Source: Priapulus caudatus (taxonomy: Eukaryota; Priapulida; Priapulimorpha; Priapulimorphida; Priapulidae). From it: a stretch of DNA of 20,000 nucleotides. Numbering within the stretch: the stretch's first letter is position 1; every line of letters begins with the position of its first letter. Where the stretch lies: assembly GCF_000485595.1 (NCBI RefSeq), contig NW_014577073.1:688081-708080 (forward strand), given 5' to 3'. Shown here piece by piece: positions 8,541-17,341 of this stretch. The notes under the pieces were generated by a model. That model made no database searches. It was not told the DNA's origin and saw only the letters and a program-made list of their open reading frames with translations. The translations under genes were made by a program, and so were the position numbers.

Positions 8541-8770
8541 ACACACGGTGGCCATTTTGAAAAATGGCCGCCATTTTTTTTCAGCAGCATATTTTCAAGG
8601 TTGTCCACCTGGAAGTTGTTCAGGGAGGTCCCCTGAACACGTTGATACCAAACAACCTTTTATAGCATCCCGGTTCTGGTTTACCCCAAAAATGGGGTTT
8701 TGCCCCCTGGGTATAGATAGATAAATAGATAGATAGTTAGTTAGATAAATAGCTAGATAGATAGATAAAT
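8541..8770 (+). mobile_element. Probable dispersed repeat with (GATA)n tail
   Basis: The block opens with a hairpin (GGCCATTTT / AAAATGGCC, 8550-8569), continues through a sequence with CCCC...GGGG symmetry near 8684-8697, and ends in a GATA/GATAAATA microsatellite (8713-8770). A body followed by a simple-repeat tail is the layout of SINE or LINE 3' ends. The GGCCATTTT-type start resembles repeats I recall from other metazoans, but I cannot name the family. Short frames on both strands (8536-8724, 8595-8780) are not credible genes. Confidence 0.35.
8713..8770. repeat. (GATA)n microsatellite
   Basis: Tandem ATAG/GATA units with AAATA and GTTAG variants. Confidence 0.92.
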
Positions 8771-8820
8771 GAGAAGTCAATTGTAGATCTATGTAGACAA
8801 TGCCAACAACACTAGCACAG

Positions 8821-8962
8821 CAGTGCGTGCGTGCATGCGTCTACGCGTGCGTGCATGCGTGCGCGCGCGCATGCGTATACGCGTGCGTGCATGCGCGCGT
8901 GTGTTTCTTGCGTGCATACGTGCATGTGTTCGTGCGTGAGTACGTGCGTGCGTGCATGTGTG
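8821..8962. repeat. Degenerate (GTGC)n / (GCGT)n tract
   Basis: Recurring GTGCGTGCATGCGT words with CGCG and TATACG interruptions. Both strands stay open across it, giving Cys/Val/His/Arg-rich peptides at 8789-9109 that are repeat artefacts. Confidence 0.9.
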
Positions 8963-8965
8963 TGG

Positions 8966-9434
8966 TAACGAAATTCCGTCAGATACGGTACACTGTTCAG
9001 GCCTCGGAATAAACTTCGGCGACACCACAGTTGTGCACACAATATACAAGAAAACGCTTGGTAAACGCGACACAATGACATATGTGGCTGTCATCATCCG
9101 TGTGCTCACACTATTGGGGCGAGATGAATAGTAAGCACACTATGACACGCTGAATATAATCAAAATCGCTGGGAAATCGAGTAGGCAAGGTGACCGTGAT
9201 ATGTAAACACCGAATAGCTAGTGACTGTGATGACTGATATCCTGCTAATTAGCTCCTAAGGCCGAGTTTTAGCTCAGATCCGAGTTATCGGATTTCACTA
9301 TATATTCATTAGAAATGGCTTCATTAGGTTCTATGCAACACATTATGCATGGCACCGCGTTGTGACGTTAGTTACTGACAACTGATGCAGCTAATCTCCC
9401 AACGTAGCTCTTCACTCCGCAACAGACGGCGCCT
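8966..9434. other. Unassigned stretch
   Basis: Nothing beyond short word repeats was seen, such as CCGAGTT occurring twice near 9260-9295. Confidence 0.5.
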
Positions 9435-9464
9435 GTTCCTGTCGGTGTTCCTGTCGGTGTTCCT
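9435..9464. repeat. 12-bp tandem repeat, 2.5 copies
   Basis: GTTCCTGTCGGT occurs twice in tandem, followed by GTTCCT. The plus frame 9385-9627 spans it; a duplication of this length keeps frame, but nothing else supports a gene. Confidence 0.85.
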
Positions 9465-9629
9465 AACTATTTCTAACCTATGTGCTAAACGCCCAACCCT
9501 TCTCTATGTACAACCAAACTATCTACGATTACTAATTCAATGTAACATCTGTACAACATGTGTAAAAAAGACGTTACACCTGTCCCAATTCCTCTTACCG
9601 TCCTTGTTTCTGTTGCGGAACAAATGACT

Positions 9630-10030
9630 ACACGGGCAGATCTACGAACGATGCAAATTTTTTCGTGTCATGCTTGCTCCTGATTACCTCTTATAGGGGA
9701 ATCGTTTTTTTATCAGTGGTAATTCATCACAAATGTTATTCCCACTATTCATACGATCATACGAAACGATTTCTAGATCGATTTTCTAGCGAGGTTGCTC
9801 GGCTATTGTTAACTTAGCGATGTGAGAGATTCATTCGCAGTGATGTAGTTTATTTGCCTGCGGTATATTGCATGCAATGAGTGACTGCAGTCAATATGAA
9901 GATAATACAAAACTATCACCTATATTCACTAATCTTTCTATAAATAACTCAGCGGCTTAGTCGTTGTGCGTTTGGTTGTAGTGATGGAAATTCAGGTATC
10001 GCGTATAGACTTTCGGAGAACAGACCTAGC
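9630..10030. other. Unassigned stretch
   Basis: AT-rich sequence with no supportable feature. Confidence 0.5.
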
Positions 10031-10059
10031 TGTATTCAGCGCACCGATATCTTCTATTT

Positions 10060-10137
10060 CCCCTCCCTATCGCGCCCGCTCTGTTTCCAACATCTCTTCT
10101 TCGCCCAAAACTTTCGTTTTTTCTCACTCCTTTATGC

Positions 10138-10173
<36 letters not shown>

Positions 10174-10200
10174 CCTCTCTCTTCTCTTCCTTACACTCAT
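10060..10200. repeat. Pyrimidine tract with (CT)n
   Basis: Pure (CT)n at 10141-10169 lies within a wider C/T-rich stretch. The frames 9966-10235 and an ATG-less frame 10030-10389 are open mainly because pyrimidine-rich codons exclude stops. Confidence 0.92.
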
Positions 10201-10389
10201 ATTTCATTCAGTATACTCATTCTACCGCGATGTGAGATATATGTATTTGTCTGCACATCTACTAGCCCGTGTTACCGTCTGCTTCTCCCGTTGTTCACAT
10301 CAGTGGGGTGTCACGTAGCTACTGAACTGAATGAACATGAACCATTTGACATGTTGAACTTAAAATCTTTAAATGAATATCGTTATTAA

Positions 10390-11502
10390 ACAATAATATT
10401 TTACGAATATCGTTCCGGCGGTGAGCTATCATTTAAACAAGATTTGGTTTAAAACTATGATCTCAGATATTTGTAAAATAAGCTATTGTTAAGAATTTTA
10501 GTAGTGCTGTGGTGATAGGCTTTTTCGGTGTTGGTAGAACCTGCATGCAAACTTGCCAGGAACAATGTTTTATTTATTAAACAAAATCAAATTATATATT
10601 GTGAATGTCCACTAGTTTTTATTACAAAAGCGATCATTATTTTGTATCCCTACTAGGACCGCCAAATACATTCTAGTAATGAGTACGTTACTCACATATG
10701 AGGCAGAGTAATGTGCAAGCGAATTAACATGCAAGTAACGCCATCTGTGGCCACGTTTTGCAGAATAGAATTGGATTATCTTTCTAATGCTGCATTATCG
10801 CGAAAGCTATAAAAACCGACTGTAATGACACACGCATCTGTCATTTTCAACCCAATTCTCGTCACCGATACCATGTCACTAGACCCCGGGGTCCATCGCA
10901 GATATCCACGTCAATTCCTAGACTATGGATAACTGCGTGTGCGCGCGTCTATGACAGCATGTATTCAGACGTAGAGTGCATACACAGTTCCGCCTGCATG
11001 AGAAACGATGCCATGATGCCATGTAAACGAGCTGCCTGCTCTGTCTTTAATACTTCTGCCTGCACTCACTAAATTGTTTTAACTTGGAACTCTTTGGTTT
11101 TCTGTTAGATGAACACCGAGTGAAGAAGAGGAGAGCAAAGTTTGAAATCTCAGGCTTACTCAGGCATATCTAGATAGAGAAAGGCGATGTGTGGTCCAAG
11201 GCCGTCCGTGGGATATCTAAAAAGACGTTAATATTAATAAGATTACCAAGATTTTTATGATAAAATAAGAATGAAGAAATACCATTATCTAAAGTCTCGA
11301 TCTCATAGATGATATAGATAATTATCTAAAGACCGATCGTTCGCATCGGCAGGTTAGAACGTTCTCGAACCGAGGCATATTGTGGTCCAATCTCTGCTCT
11401 TCTTACTTTCTGGTATCAATGACCAGTGGGGCGTTGTGTAAAAGAAAATAAAGTTACGTCAAAAGTTAACACAGTGACAGAACTCATGATAATACTTATG
11501 AA
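10390..11502. other. Unassigned stretch, minor palindromes only
   Basis: A perfect 12-bp palindrome GACCCCGGGGTC lies at 10882-10893. ATTATCTAAAG occurs twice (11284-11294, 11321-11331). CGCCATCTGTGG at about 10739 is a word often seen in insect intergenic repeats and weakly resembles a CTCF site. No open frame over 60 codons starts with ATG here. Confidence 0.5.
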
Positions 11503-11706
11503 ATGACAAAAGCGTTTCCAGAAACACATCATAACTTTTGTGATTACCTTCTAAAAACTTACGACAACGGCTGTTTTCAATTACGATATCAGTTTGATAG
11601 CTGCGACATGTCATGGAAATCATTCATCGTGAGTGGATATTGTCCTCCCTGCAAGAACGTGACTGTAATCGAGTGGCTCCATCTCTTCAGCCTCGATCAT
11701 AACTAG
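11503..11706 (+). CDS. Short open frame, unknown
   Basis: A 67-codon frame from ATG 11503 to TAG. The peptide has five cysteines including a CPPC, and mixed polar and aromatic composition. No signal peptide, domain or family was recognised. Two further frames follow in other phases (11759-12013 and 11991-12422), so the three could be exons or a frame-disrupted gene, but no splice pair was established. A chance frame is about as likely. Confidence 0.18.
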   Translation: MTKAFPETHHNFCDYLLKTYDNGCFQLRYQFDSCDMSWKSFIVSGYCPPCKNVTVIEWLHLFSLDHN

Positions 11707-12032
11707 ATGTGAGATCCAAGCTTTTGCCGCGCGTGATTGTTTACGCTGAAATCCCGCGGTGAGCGGAAATCAGTACTTACTCATCTATAAACATGAATTC
11801 AACTGGAGTTCTTTTGAAGTTCCATCTGCGACAATCTATTCGTTTCTCGGTATCTCTGCGTGTCTCACGATTTGTAACCTGCCAATGGCGAAGTCGTGGT
11901 TAGCGTTTATCGAAAATACCACCAGTGTCTGCGTTTGGTGCGGGTATAGCTGTACCATAAATAACGATTTCCTTTGCGTCCTAGCAATAATTGCGATTCC
12001 GTGCAGTATATAATCAGACCGTTTGCGTGCAC

Positions 12033-12422
12033 ATGGTCTCCTGCGATGCCAGTGAAAGGATGAACGATCGTATCTTACCCGTACGACAGTCTGTTGCTAC
12101 CTGTAATTACGTTAGCATAGAAGGTGAGCTCACTTGCATAGCAGAGAGAGAAGAATTCCCTATGCACCCTACATATACTCTGGCTCGAGAAAGAAAAAAT
12201 CTGTTTGCAGTCAGCCGTTATTTCCGTGAACAAGTAAATGTTTCGATGTACGGAGACGTGACGTGGCGAGTCCCATATGCACTTGACATGTTGCTCGAGA
12301 TTTGGTGCTGCATGAAGTCGGAGTGCTCTCGTCAGTTGCTGAAAGCTATTCCACCATCGCATGTCAGCGGAATGCATCCCCAGACATGCCAGCAGCGTAT
12401 GGCGAGACATAGGTGCAGGTGA
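12033..12422 (+). CDS. 130-codon open frame, unknown hypothetical protein
   Basis: From ATG 12033 the frame runs 129 codons to TGA; in the same phase it extends upstream to 11991 without an ATG. Codon use is even, and the peptide is balanced (for example VSMYGDVTWRVPYALDMLLE) with a basic C-terminus. TATATAA lies at 12007-12013, about 20 bases before the ATG, which is too close to act as a TATA box for this start. An opposing minus frame (12075-12410) is also open. No domain was recognised. Confidence 0.22.
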   Translation: MVSCDASERMNDRILPVRQSVATCNYVSIEGELTCIAEREEFPMHPTYTLARERKNLFAVSRYFREQVNVSMYGDVTWRVPYALDMLLEIWCCMKSECSRQLLKAIPPSHVSGMHPQTCQQRMARHRCR

Positions 12423-12506
12423 CTACTACTACCTAATGATTACCACCTGGTGACTACTAGGTGTAGTAACCCGTGGGTCCCGATCATAGGCTATCATGGG
12501 CCACTG

Positions 12507-12537
<31 letters not shown>

Positions 12538-12552
12538 CGTGTGTGTGTGCGT
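12507..12552. repeat. (TA)n then (GT)n microsatellite
   Basis: TA units at 12507-12522 pass into GT units interrupted by GC. Frames across it on both strands are Cys/Val/His repeats and are not called. Confidence 0.93.
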
Positions 12553-12559
12553 GTATGCG

Positions 12560-12669
12560 TACTACACTTGTATTACATGTGTTGCACATGTATACAATGT
12601 TTGCAACGTGTGTACACATTGTTTTCATGTACCACACTTGTATTACATGTGTTGTGCATGTATACAATG
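12560..12669. repeat. Two 40-bp direct repeats at 70-bp period
   Basis: Positions 12560-12599 and 12630-12669 match except at three positions. Both contain CACTTGTATTACATGTG and end in TGTATACAATG. The 30-bp spacer holds related words (GTGTGTACACATTG), suggesting older tandem units. Confidence 0.88.
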
Positions 12670-12679
12670 CGTGACCGTG

Positions 12680-13070
12680 AAAATTGAGTAGGCCCCTATG
12701 TTTTCTATTAAAATTAATCAAAAACTCAAAATCGATAAAATCAATGTGTTCTACTGTGTATTTGGCCTGTAGAGAAAACACACGCAATTTTCACTTGCCG
12801 AAGTCTCAAAGTCCACAGTGATCGATATAATGTTCAAATTTAACATTTTGTAGACCCTATCCCTCACAAACCTGCCTAGAATTTCCTAAAACAAGGAGAG
12901 AAAATGCCGCTATTAACTCTGTTTTCAAGCCACGCGGTACTCGGAGAAACACCAATGATATGCACATCAAAATACACGTTGGGATTTTCTCATTAGGCAA
13001 TTAATAATATGTACAGCGTCATCTACAACCAATGAGAGCGATTCGAAAATGGTAAACAAACCATCTGGGC
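12680..13070. other. Unassigned stretch
   Basis: AT-rich, no supported gene. The minus frame 12494-12787 starts in this region but runs into the microsatellite. Confidence 0.5.
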
Positions 13071-13073
13071 TCT

Positions 13074-13329
13074 GGGGGCCGTAGCCTCTGGGGGCAAGGG
13101 GGCAGCTGCCTCCTAGATTTTGGAGCAAAAAAAGGGGGAAAAAGAAGCTTATCTAATCATCGTAAATAACGCTAATGTGATTTTTTTGGTCACTAATCCG
13201 TGAAAGCCTTGCCACCACTACCTGACGTCGATCAAGAGCTGCGCCCGTCGCTCATCATTACACAGTTGAGTCATGAAATTTTGCCCCCGCCCCCTAGGAA
13301 TTTGCTCAGCCTACGACCCTACGGCCCTG
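13074..13329. mobile_element. Degenerate hAT-like element
   Basis: The right end read outward-in is CAGGGCCGTAG (13319-13329 reversed) and the left end carries GGGGGCCGTAG (13074-13084). Both ends continue into G-run and TCCTAG-containing sequence (GGGGGCAAGGGGGCAGC on the left; GGGGGCGGGGGCAAAA reversed on the right). CAGGGNCGTAG is a common hAT-type end. No clear 8-bp duplication flanks it. It is about 256 bp and non-coding, so it would be a non-autonomous remnant. Confidence 0.35.
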
Positions 13330-13639
13330 CTGGTATCTATAGTATTAGTATCTCATCTATTAATTTGTAAAATTGTATCTATATTAGTATTTGTGGTATC
13401 ATCAACGTTTATGTGGTATGCGTGTGGCGCAAGGCATTATGGGGTTGGCAATAATAAAGATGTTAAAACGGTAAGACAACAATTGTATCGTTCATCAATA
13501 TCTTCCACGACTCGAGTATAAGCATTTTCACATCAATAACTGCTACATGGTGTCAGACGTGTCCTGCAACCACATTGCATGTGAATAAACTAGAGCACTC
13601 GGAGAGCACAGACCTCCGACAAGGCAACTGAATTCTCTC

Positions 13640-13718
13640 AATGTGAAATTTTTTATTAATTAATAAATTAATTAAGTGAAAAAATTAATAAATTAATAAA
13701 TTAATAAAATAATTAATT
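13640..13718. repeat. (ATTAATAA)n AT-rich repeat
   Basis: Repeated AATTAATAA and TTAATTAA words, including three clean tandem AATTAATA units near 13685-13708. Confidence 0.88.
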
Positions 13719-13721
13719 GGA

Positions 13722-13960
13722 TCCGGATTAGTGCGAGTGTGCAGGTGGGGGAGGACTGTGGTTGCCCCTTAGCCTGTGGTTGCGTGTTTGTAAGTCTACA
13801 GCCAGCGCACCTAGCGGAAGTGAACTGAAACATGCATGGTAACAAACACACAAACCCACAAACACACAAACCAACACTCAAAGACACGCCGGTGAAAACA
13901 TAACCTCCGCCAAGCCCCTGGCAGAGGTAATGAACAGGATTCGGATCTACACGTCGAAAC
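13722..13960 (-). mobile_element. Fragment of a widespread metazoan repeat
   Basis: Read on the minus strand, a hairpin CCTCTGCCA...TGGCGGAGG (within 13905-13929) is followed by TTATGTTTTCACCGGCGT and then a GTTTGTGTGTTTGT-type tract (13840-13880). I recall this order (CCTCCGCCAAGG hairpin, GTTATGTTTTC, (GTTT)n) as a dispersed repeat in many invertebrate genomes. It cannot be confirmed here, and the boundaries are approximate. Confidence 0.4.
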
Positions 13961-14033
13961 TACGCGAGAGTTCAAACCAAAAAAAATAGTCACGTTTTTT
14001 TATATTTTCTTATAATGACACGGAGAATGTCAC

Positions 14034-14220
14034 TTCTTCCCACATATATACGAGTCATGCAACAGTTGCCTTTGCCGATAGACACAGATATTATCTTTAA
14101 GTTCTTCCCACATAAACGATTCGGTTGCTTTTTATTATACGCAAGGATTTTCTTTTTTTACTTCTTCCTGCATGAACATTTTCGTCGATTTTACGTGCAG
14201 ATACGGATATTCCCTGTCAG
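14034..14220 (+). repeat. Three diverged ~60-68 bp tandem units
   Basis: TTCTTCC(C/T)(A/G)CAT begins at 14034, 14102 and 14162, and the second and third units share further words. In the 103-codon plus frame 14015-14326 the last two units read FFPHKRFGCFLLYARIFFFY and a related line. This makes the frame look like a repeat product, so I do not call it a gene. Confidence 0.4.
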
Positions 14221-14339
14221 TTCCCTCCTATACGCAGACGAGTCCGTTACTTCTGCTTCAGTGTGTACGCTACACCTAAGAAGCCTAGCATGGCATTCAG
14301 TTGCTTGTTATTTGCGGCATCAATAAAGATGACAGGAAA

Positions 14340-14714
14340 CCATTAGTAACGTTTTACCGAAACTCTCTGGTCGAATGTTTCGTGTATTAAAGCGCACTGT
14401 TCCACCTTGCTTCCGGGAATGTGACATAAATTCTTTTATGGTTCGGATGCAATGCTTGAGTGATTTTTGTTTTACAATAGTATAGTAACAACTGACTCGA
14501 CGCTTTTCACCTGTTCGGTGCCTTTGTTGCCGATTACTGTCATCTGGGGTTTTCTAACTATTTATATTCGTGATTTTAAATTCTAAAAGTAACATTTATT
14601 TGGATTCTAAAGTGCAAAATGTGCAGTAAGAGAATCAGGTCCGCGCGTATACATACAATGACTTATTGTTATTAAAATCAAATCAAGTTAATAATACTAT
14701 CAAGTTAATATTAA
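14340..14714. other. Unassigned AT-rich stretch
   Basis: No feature could be supported. It would be intron if the exon that follows is real. Confidence 0.45.
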
Positions 14715-14733
14715 ATTAATATAATAATTCCAG

Positions 14734-14966
14734 AAATTAACAGAACACAAGATGACAACGTCGATTATGGCGATGTTATTGAAATTGATTGCGTTAAACA
14801 TGACTTGCGTGTTTTATTTAGCACTCTACATCACCGCAAACCTGAATCAATTGACGTTTTCGTCAAGTACAGTAGTTTACAAAATATGAAAGCATGTACA
14901 GTCTCATTTCCTGGAAAATACCTATTAGAGAACGCAATTTCTGATCGAGATTGTGTCTGGAAATAA
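14734..14966 (+). CDS. Exon-like frame, best coding signal, unknown protein
   Basis: An AT-rich intron-like stretch ends in AATTCCAG (AG at 14732-14733). The frame then stays open for 77 codons to TAA 14964. Its only ATG is at 14886, so it would be a 3' exon rather than a whole gene. Codons strongly follow the RNY pattern at first (GAT GAC AAC GTC GAT TAT GGC GAT GTT ATT). The peptide is acidic at the start (DDNVDYGDVIEIDC), then mixed (LFSTLHHRKPESIDVFVKYS), and ends DRDCVWK. No family or domain was recognised; a transposon-derived or lineage-specific protein is possible. Confidence 0.4.
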
Positions 14967-15000
14967 TATTTTAGAATGTTCTCGCATTATTAGCCGGGGT

Positions 15001-15017
15001 GGGGGTGGGGGGGGGTC
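15001..15017. repeat. G-run GGGGTGGGGGTGGGGGGGGG
   Basis: Three closely spaced G runs on the plus strand shortly after the exon-like frame. The short T loops and long final run could form a G-quadruplex. Confidence 0.75.
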
Positions 15018-15101
15018 TTAAACTGCCATAACTGACAGTAGAGTCTTATGCGTTGAATTTTGTGCGTTGCAGGAACGTTTGATTTGCTTAGTAATTAGTT
15101 G

Positions 15102-15134
15102 CTAGTACTAGAAGTAGTATGTAGGTAGTACTAG
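15102..15134. repeat. 9-bp inverted repeat CTAGTACTA / TAGTACTAG
   Basis: Perfect 9-bp arms with a 15-nt spacer that itself repeats TAGTA words. Confidence 0.7.
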
Positions 15135-15317
15135 TATATTAAGTACGCTGCAGATTTTACAATTGGAAATTTTACTTCAATTTTTTCCCAAGGAAATTTA
15201 AATTATCTAAGATTAGCTGTACTAATTTAGTCATTATAATTGCAAATTAATTCCTTTTCATGTACCAAATTTGCAGATACTTTTAGCGTTGTCCGGCTGT
15301 TTAAGTCGGCTAATTAT

Positions 15318-15425
15318 GTGATTAGTTAAATATGTACTTAAATCGCTTCGTGAAACAGATTTTTAAGTATGATTAGTGATTTAATCATAATTAAAGTTAA
15401 TCACGCTTAGTGAAACCGACCCCTG
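15318..15425. mobile_element. MITE-like segment with GCTTNGTGAAACNGA repeats
   Basis: CGCTTCGTGAAACAGAT (15344-15360) and CGCTTAGTGAAACCGAC (15404-15420) are direct copies exactly 60 bp apart. Each is preceded by a related GTGATT-AT-rich arm, and GTGATTA (15318) faces TAATCAC (15398-15404). Read in reverse the end is GGGGTCGGTTTCACTAAG, the kind of end I associate with small insect MITEs. No target duplication was found. Confidence 0.45.
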
Positions 15426-15509
15426 ATATTACCAATGAAATAATTATATATTCTAATAATAGAATTCTTGTATCATAACAGCGTAATAGTATAAAATCAT
15501 TACATCTCG

Positions 15510-15568
15510 TCAAGAGTAAGATAATAAGATAGTAATTAAGTCATAATGGGTTATTATCTTACTCTTGA
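15510..15568. repeat. 18-bp perfect inverted repeat
   Basis: TCAAGAGTAAGATAATAA (15510-15527) and its exact reverse complement (15551-15568) are separated by a 23-nt AT-rich loop. Could be a small fold-back element or a hairpin RNA. Neighbouring 15782-15817 holds a second, imperfect hairpin (GTGAATATAATGA / TCATTATTCACC). Confidence 0.85.
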
Positions 15569-16145
15569 TCTCGTTCAAGCCATCGGAAACTTGCTATTAT
15601 TGCATACATAGTAGTTACCATGCAGTACAAATAATGTAGTAGTACAAATAATATGGTTGTTCATATAAAATGAGACAAAATAGCGCGTAATAAAAGGCTG
15701 ACCTGTATATTCAAGCACATAAGAGGACATTACGCGATATATCATGCCCAGGAAAGACACCCACAACCATAACCATTATCAGGTGTGAATATAATGACAG
15801 TGTATCATTATTCACCCTTGCTATTATATAGTCGCAAGAAAGCGAGAGCACCGATAGCGTGCCACACAAATAGAGAGTCTGCACCCGGACTCATTCTATT
15901 ACCTAGAACTAAGCTGATATACTTCCATTTCGCTCTAGCTGGCTGAATTAGACGACGTGTCGATTTTATGTCGCGTGTGCATCTGCTGGTTAGCCTAACC
16001 TATAAAACTGCGGTAATTGAAAGAACGCGGTGCGCATGCGCGGGGAAGCCCGGCTTCCTGCAAGCTTTCTACCACCTTTTCCCCAGCAGACGGTACTCGC
16101 AGGTTAACCGATACAACAACCGCATGGCTAAGGATGAAACATGAA

Positions 16146-16148
<3 letters not shown>

Positions 16149-16193
<45 letters not shown>

Positions 16194-16244
16194 GCATCCC
16201 TATCAGATGTGGGTTCTTGTTTCTAAATGTCAAGGATGTTTTCT
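16149..16244. repeat. Direct repeat copy 1: (TA)n plus 54 bp
   Basis: About 41 bp of TA (16150-16190) followed by 54 bp starting CATGCATCCCTATCAGATGT and ending AAGGATGTTTTCT. Exactly the same 54 bp follows the next TA tract 150 bp downstream. Confidence 0.95.
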
Positions 16245-16305
16245 TCTGTGAAATTTATGGAAGCTTTTAATAAGATCCGTAGATGGTTTAAAAACGTTTG
16301 ACTCT

Positions 16306-16307
<2 letters not shown>

Positions 16308-16343
<36 letters not shown>

Positions 16344-16394
16344 GCATCCCTATCAGATGTGGGTTCTTGTTTCTAAATGTCAAGGATGTTTTCT
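16308..16394. repeat. Direct repeat copy 2: (TA)n plus 54 bp
   Basis: About 33 bp of TA (16308-16340) followed by the identical 54 bp (16341-16394). Sequence after the two copies is unrelated, and so is the sequence before the TA apart from an AA. This is therefore not a clean tandem array. The 63 bp between the copies has no internal repeat I could see. Confidence 0.95.
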
Positions 16395-17280
16395 CGCTGC
16401 CGCAATCCAATTGCGTTTTGTTGCGCATAAAGCGTGCTGGAATTGACTAGTTTTCATCGCTTCGAGCGCGAGAATTCTAGCGAATGTCATATGCTAACAG
16501 CTAGGCGTCAGGAACGAGTTTTCGTGTAGATTTTCGCACGCCTCAAGCATGTTTGAATGAACAAGTTCCCACTTTTCCATCTTTCTCGCCTTTCTCTTGC
16601 CCAGAATGCGAGAGAATACGTATCCGGCCGTATCCGGTCGTCTCGCTTCTCAATTTTATCCGAACGTTTTCTCAATTATAGTGATCCTGCTTTCAGCTTC
16701 TCCGTTTCTCGGTGATACACATGTATAATGGCGCACCTGTTTGTGCCATCGATCCACGCAGGCGGTAAGCATTAGCTAAGAAACATGGAAACGCAGAAAC
16801 AAAAAGATCCACTCGAAATTCTAAATAGTTCCTGGAAGGGACTGTAAACAGCTACAGCTGTCCGCGCCTACATTGTGTAATGTGTTCTGCAGGTGACGAC
16901 GCGATCAGTTCGCATGAATTCACACGAAAAGATATATACGAAAAACACGCGCATATGCACGTAAAATGCTGTAGGGTGTACAACGTATGTAACAACGTAT
17001 ACTTCGAAAGGCATGTTCATGTAAAACTTTATTGGCCTTCCTGTTGCAATCTTTTGATGAGGTATGTTTAATGTATGTATAGGATGTCGGACCATTCCAG
17101 AATGCATGAGAAGTGCAGAAGGAGTTCTATGTTTAGATATAAGCCATATTATATAGTGTCGTATACATCGTATTTCATGTTGGATTTGTAGTCGAGAGGT
17201 ACAGTATGTGTGTTCAGACGTTCGCTACGTCCGTATTCATCACGAGATAGCTAATATCGCTAATGACGGTCGCGCACGTC
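16395..17280. other. Unassigned stretch
   Basis: Opposing frames at 16868-17107 and 16880-17071 share the same bases and show no motif. No repeat or RNA gene recognised. Confidence 0.5.
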
Positions 17281-17300
17281 TATACACCGACTATTGCACA

Positions 17301-17341
17301 CCGCGGACCGACAGCTGCGCTCCTAGCGGCAGATCCGCGCG
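17301..17341. repeat. Imperfect GC-rich palindrome
   Basis: CGCGGA and TCCGCG flank GC-rich sequence with a TAGCGGCAG centre, giving a partly paired hairpin of about 38 nt. Confidence 0.4.

Noticed and set aside
8789-9109. Open frames on both strands over the GTGC tract
   Set aside because: Cys/Val/His/Arg repeats on both strands are produced by the microsatellite.
10030-10389. 119-codon ATG-less plus frame with a charged tail
   Set aside because: Most of it is the (CT)n tract and its flanks; only the last 25 codons look protein-like, which is too short to call.
11091-11113. TCTTTGGTTTTCTGTTAGATG resembling mature miR-9
   Set aside because: Only the 5' part matches, and no complementary arm is found nearby, so no precursor hairpin forms.
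13900-13981. AGTTCAAACCA resembling a tRNA B box
   Set aside because: No matching A box, acceptor stem or cloverleaf could be placed upstream.
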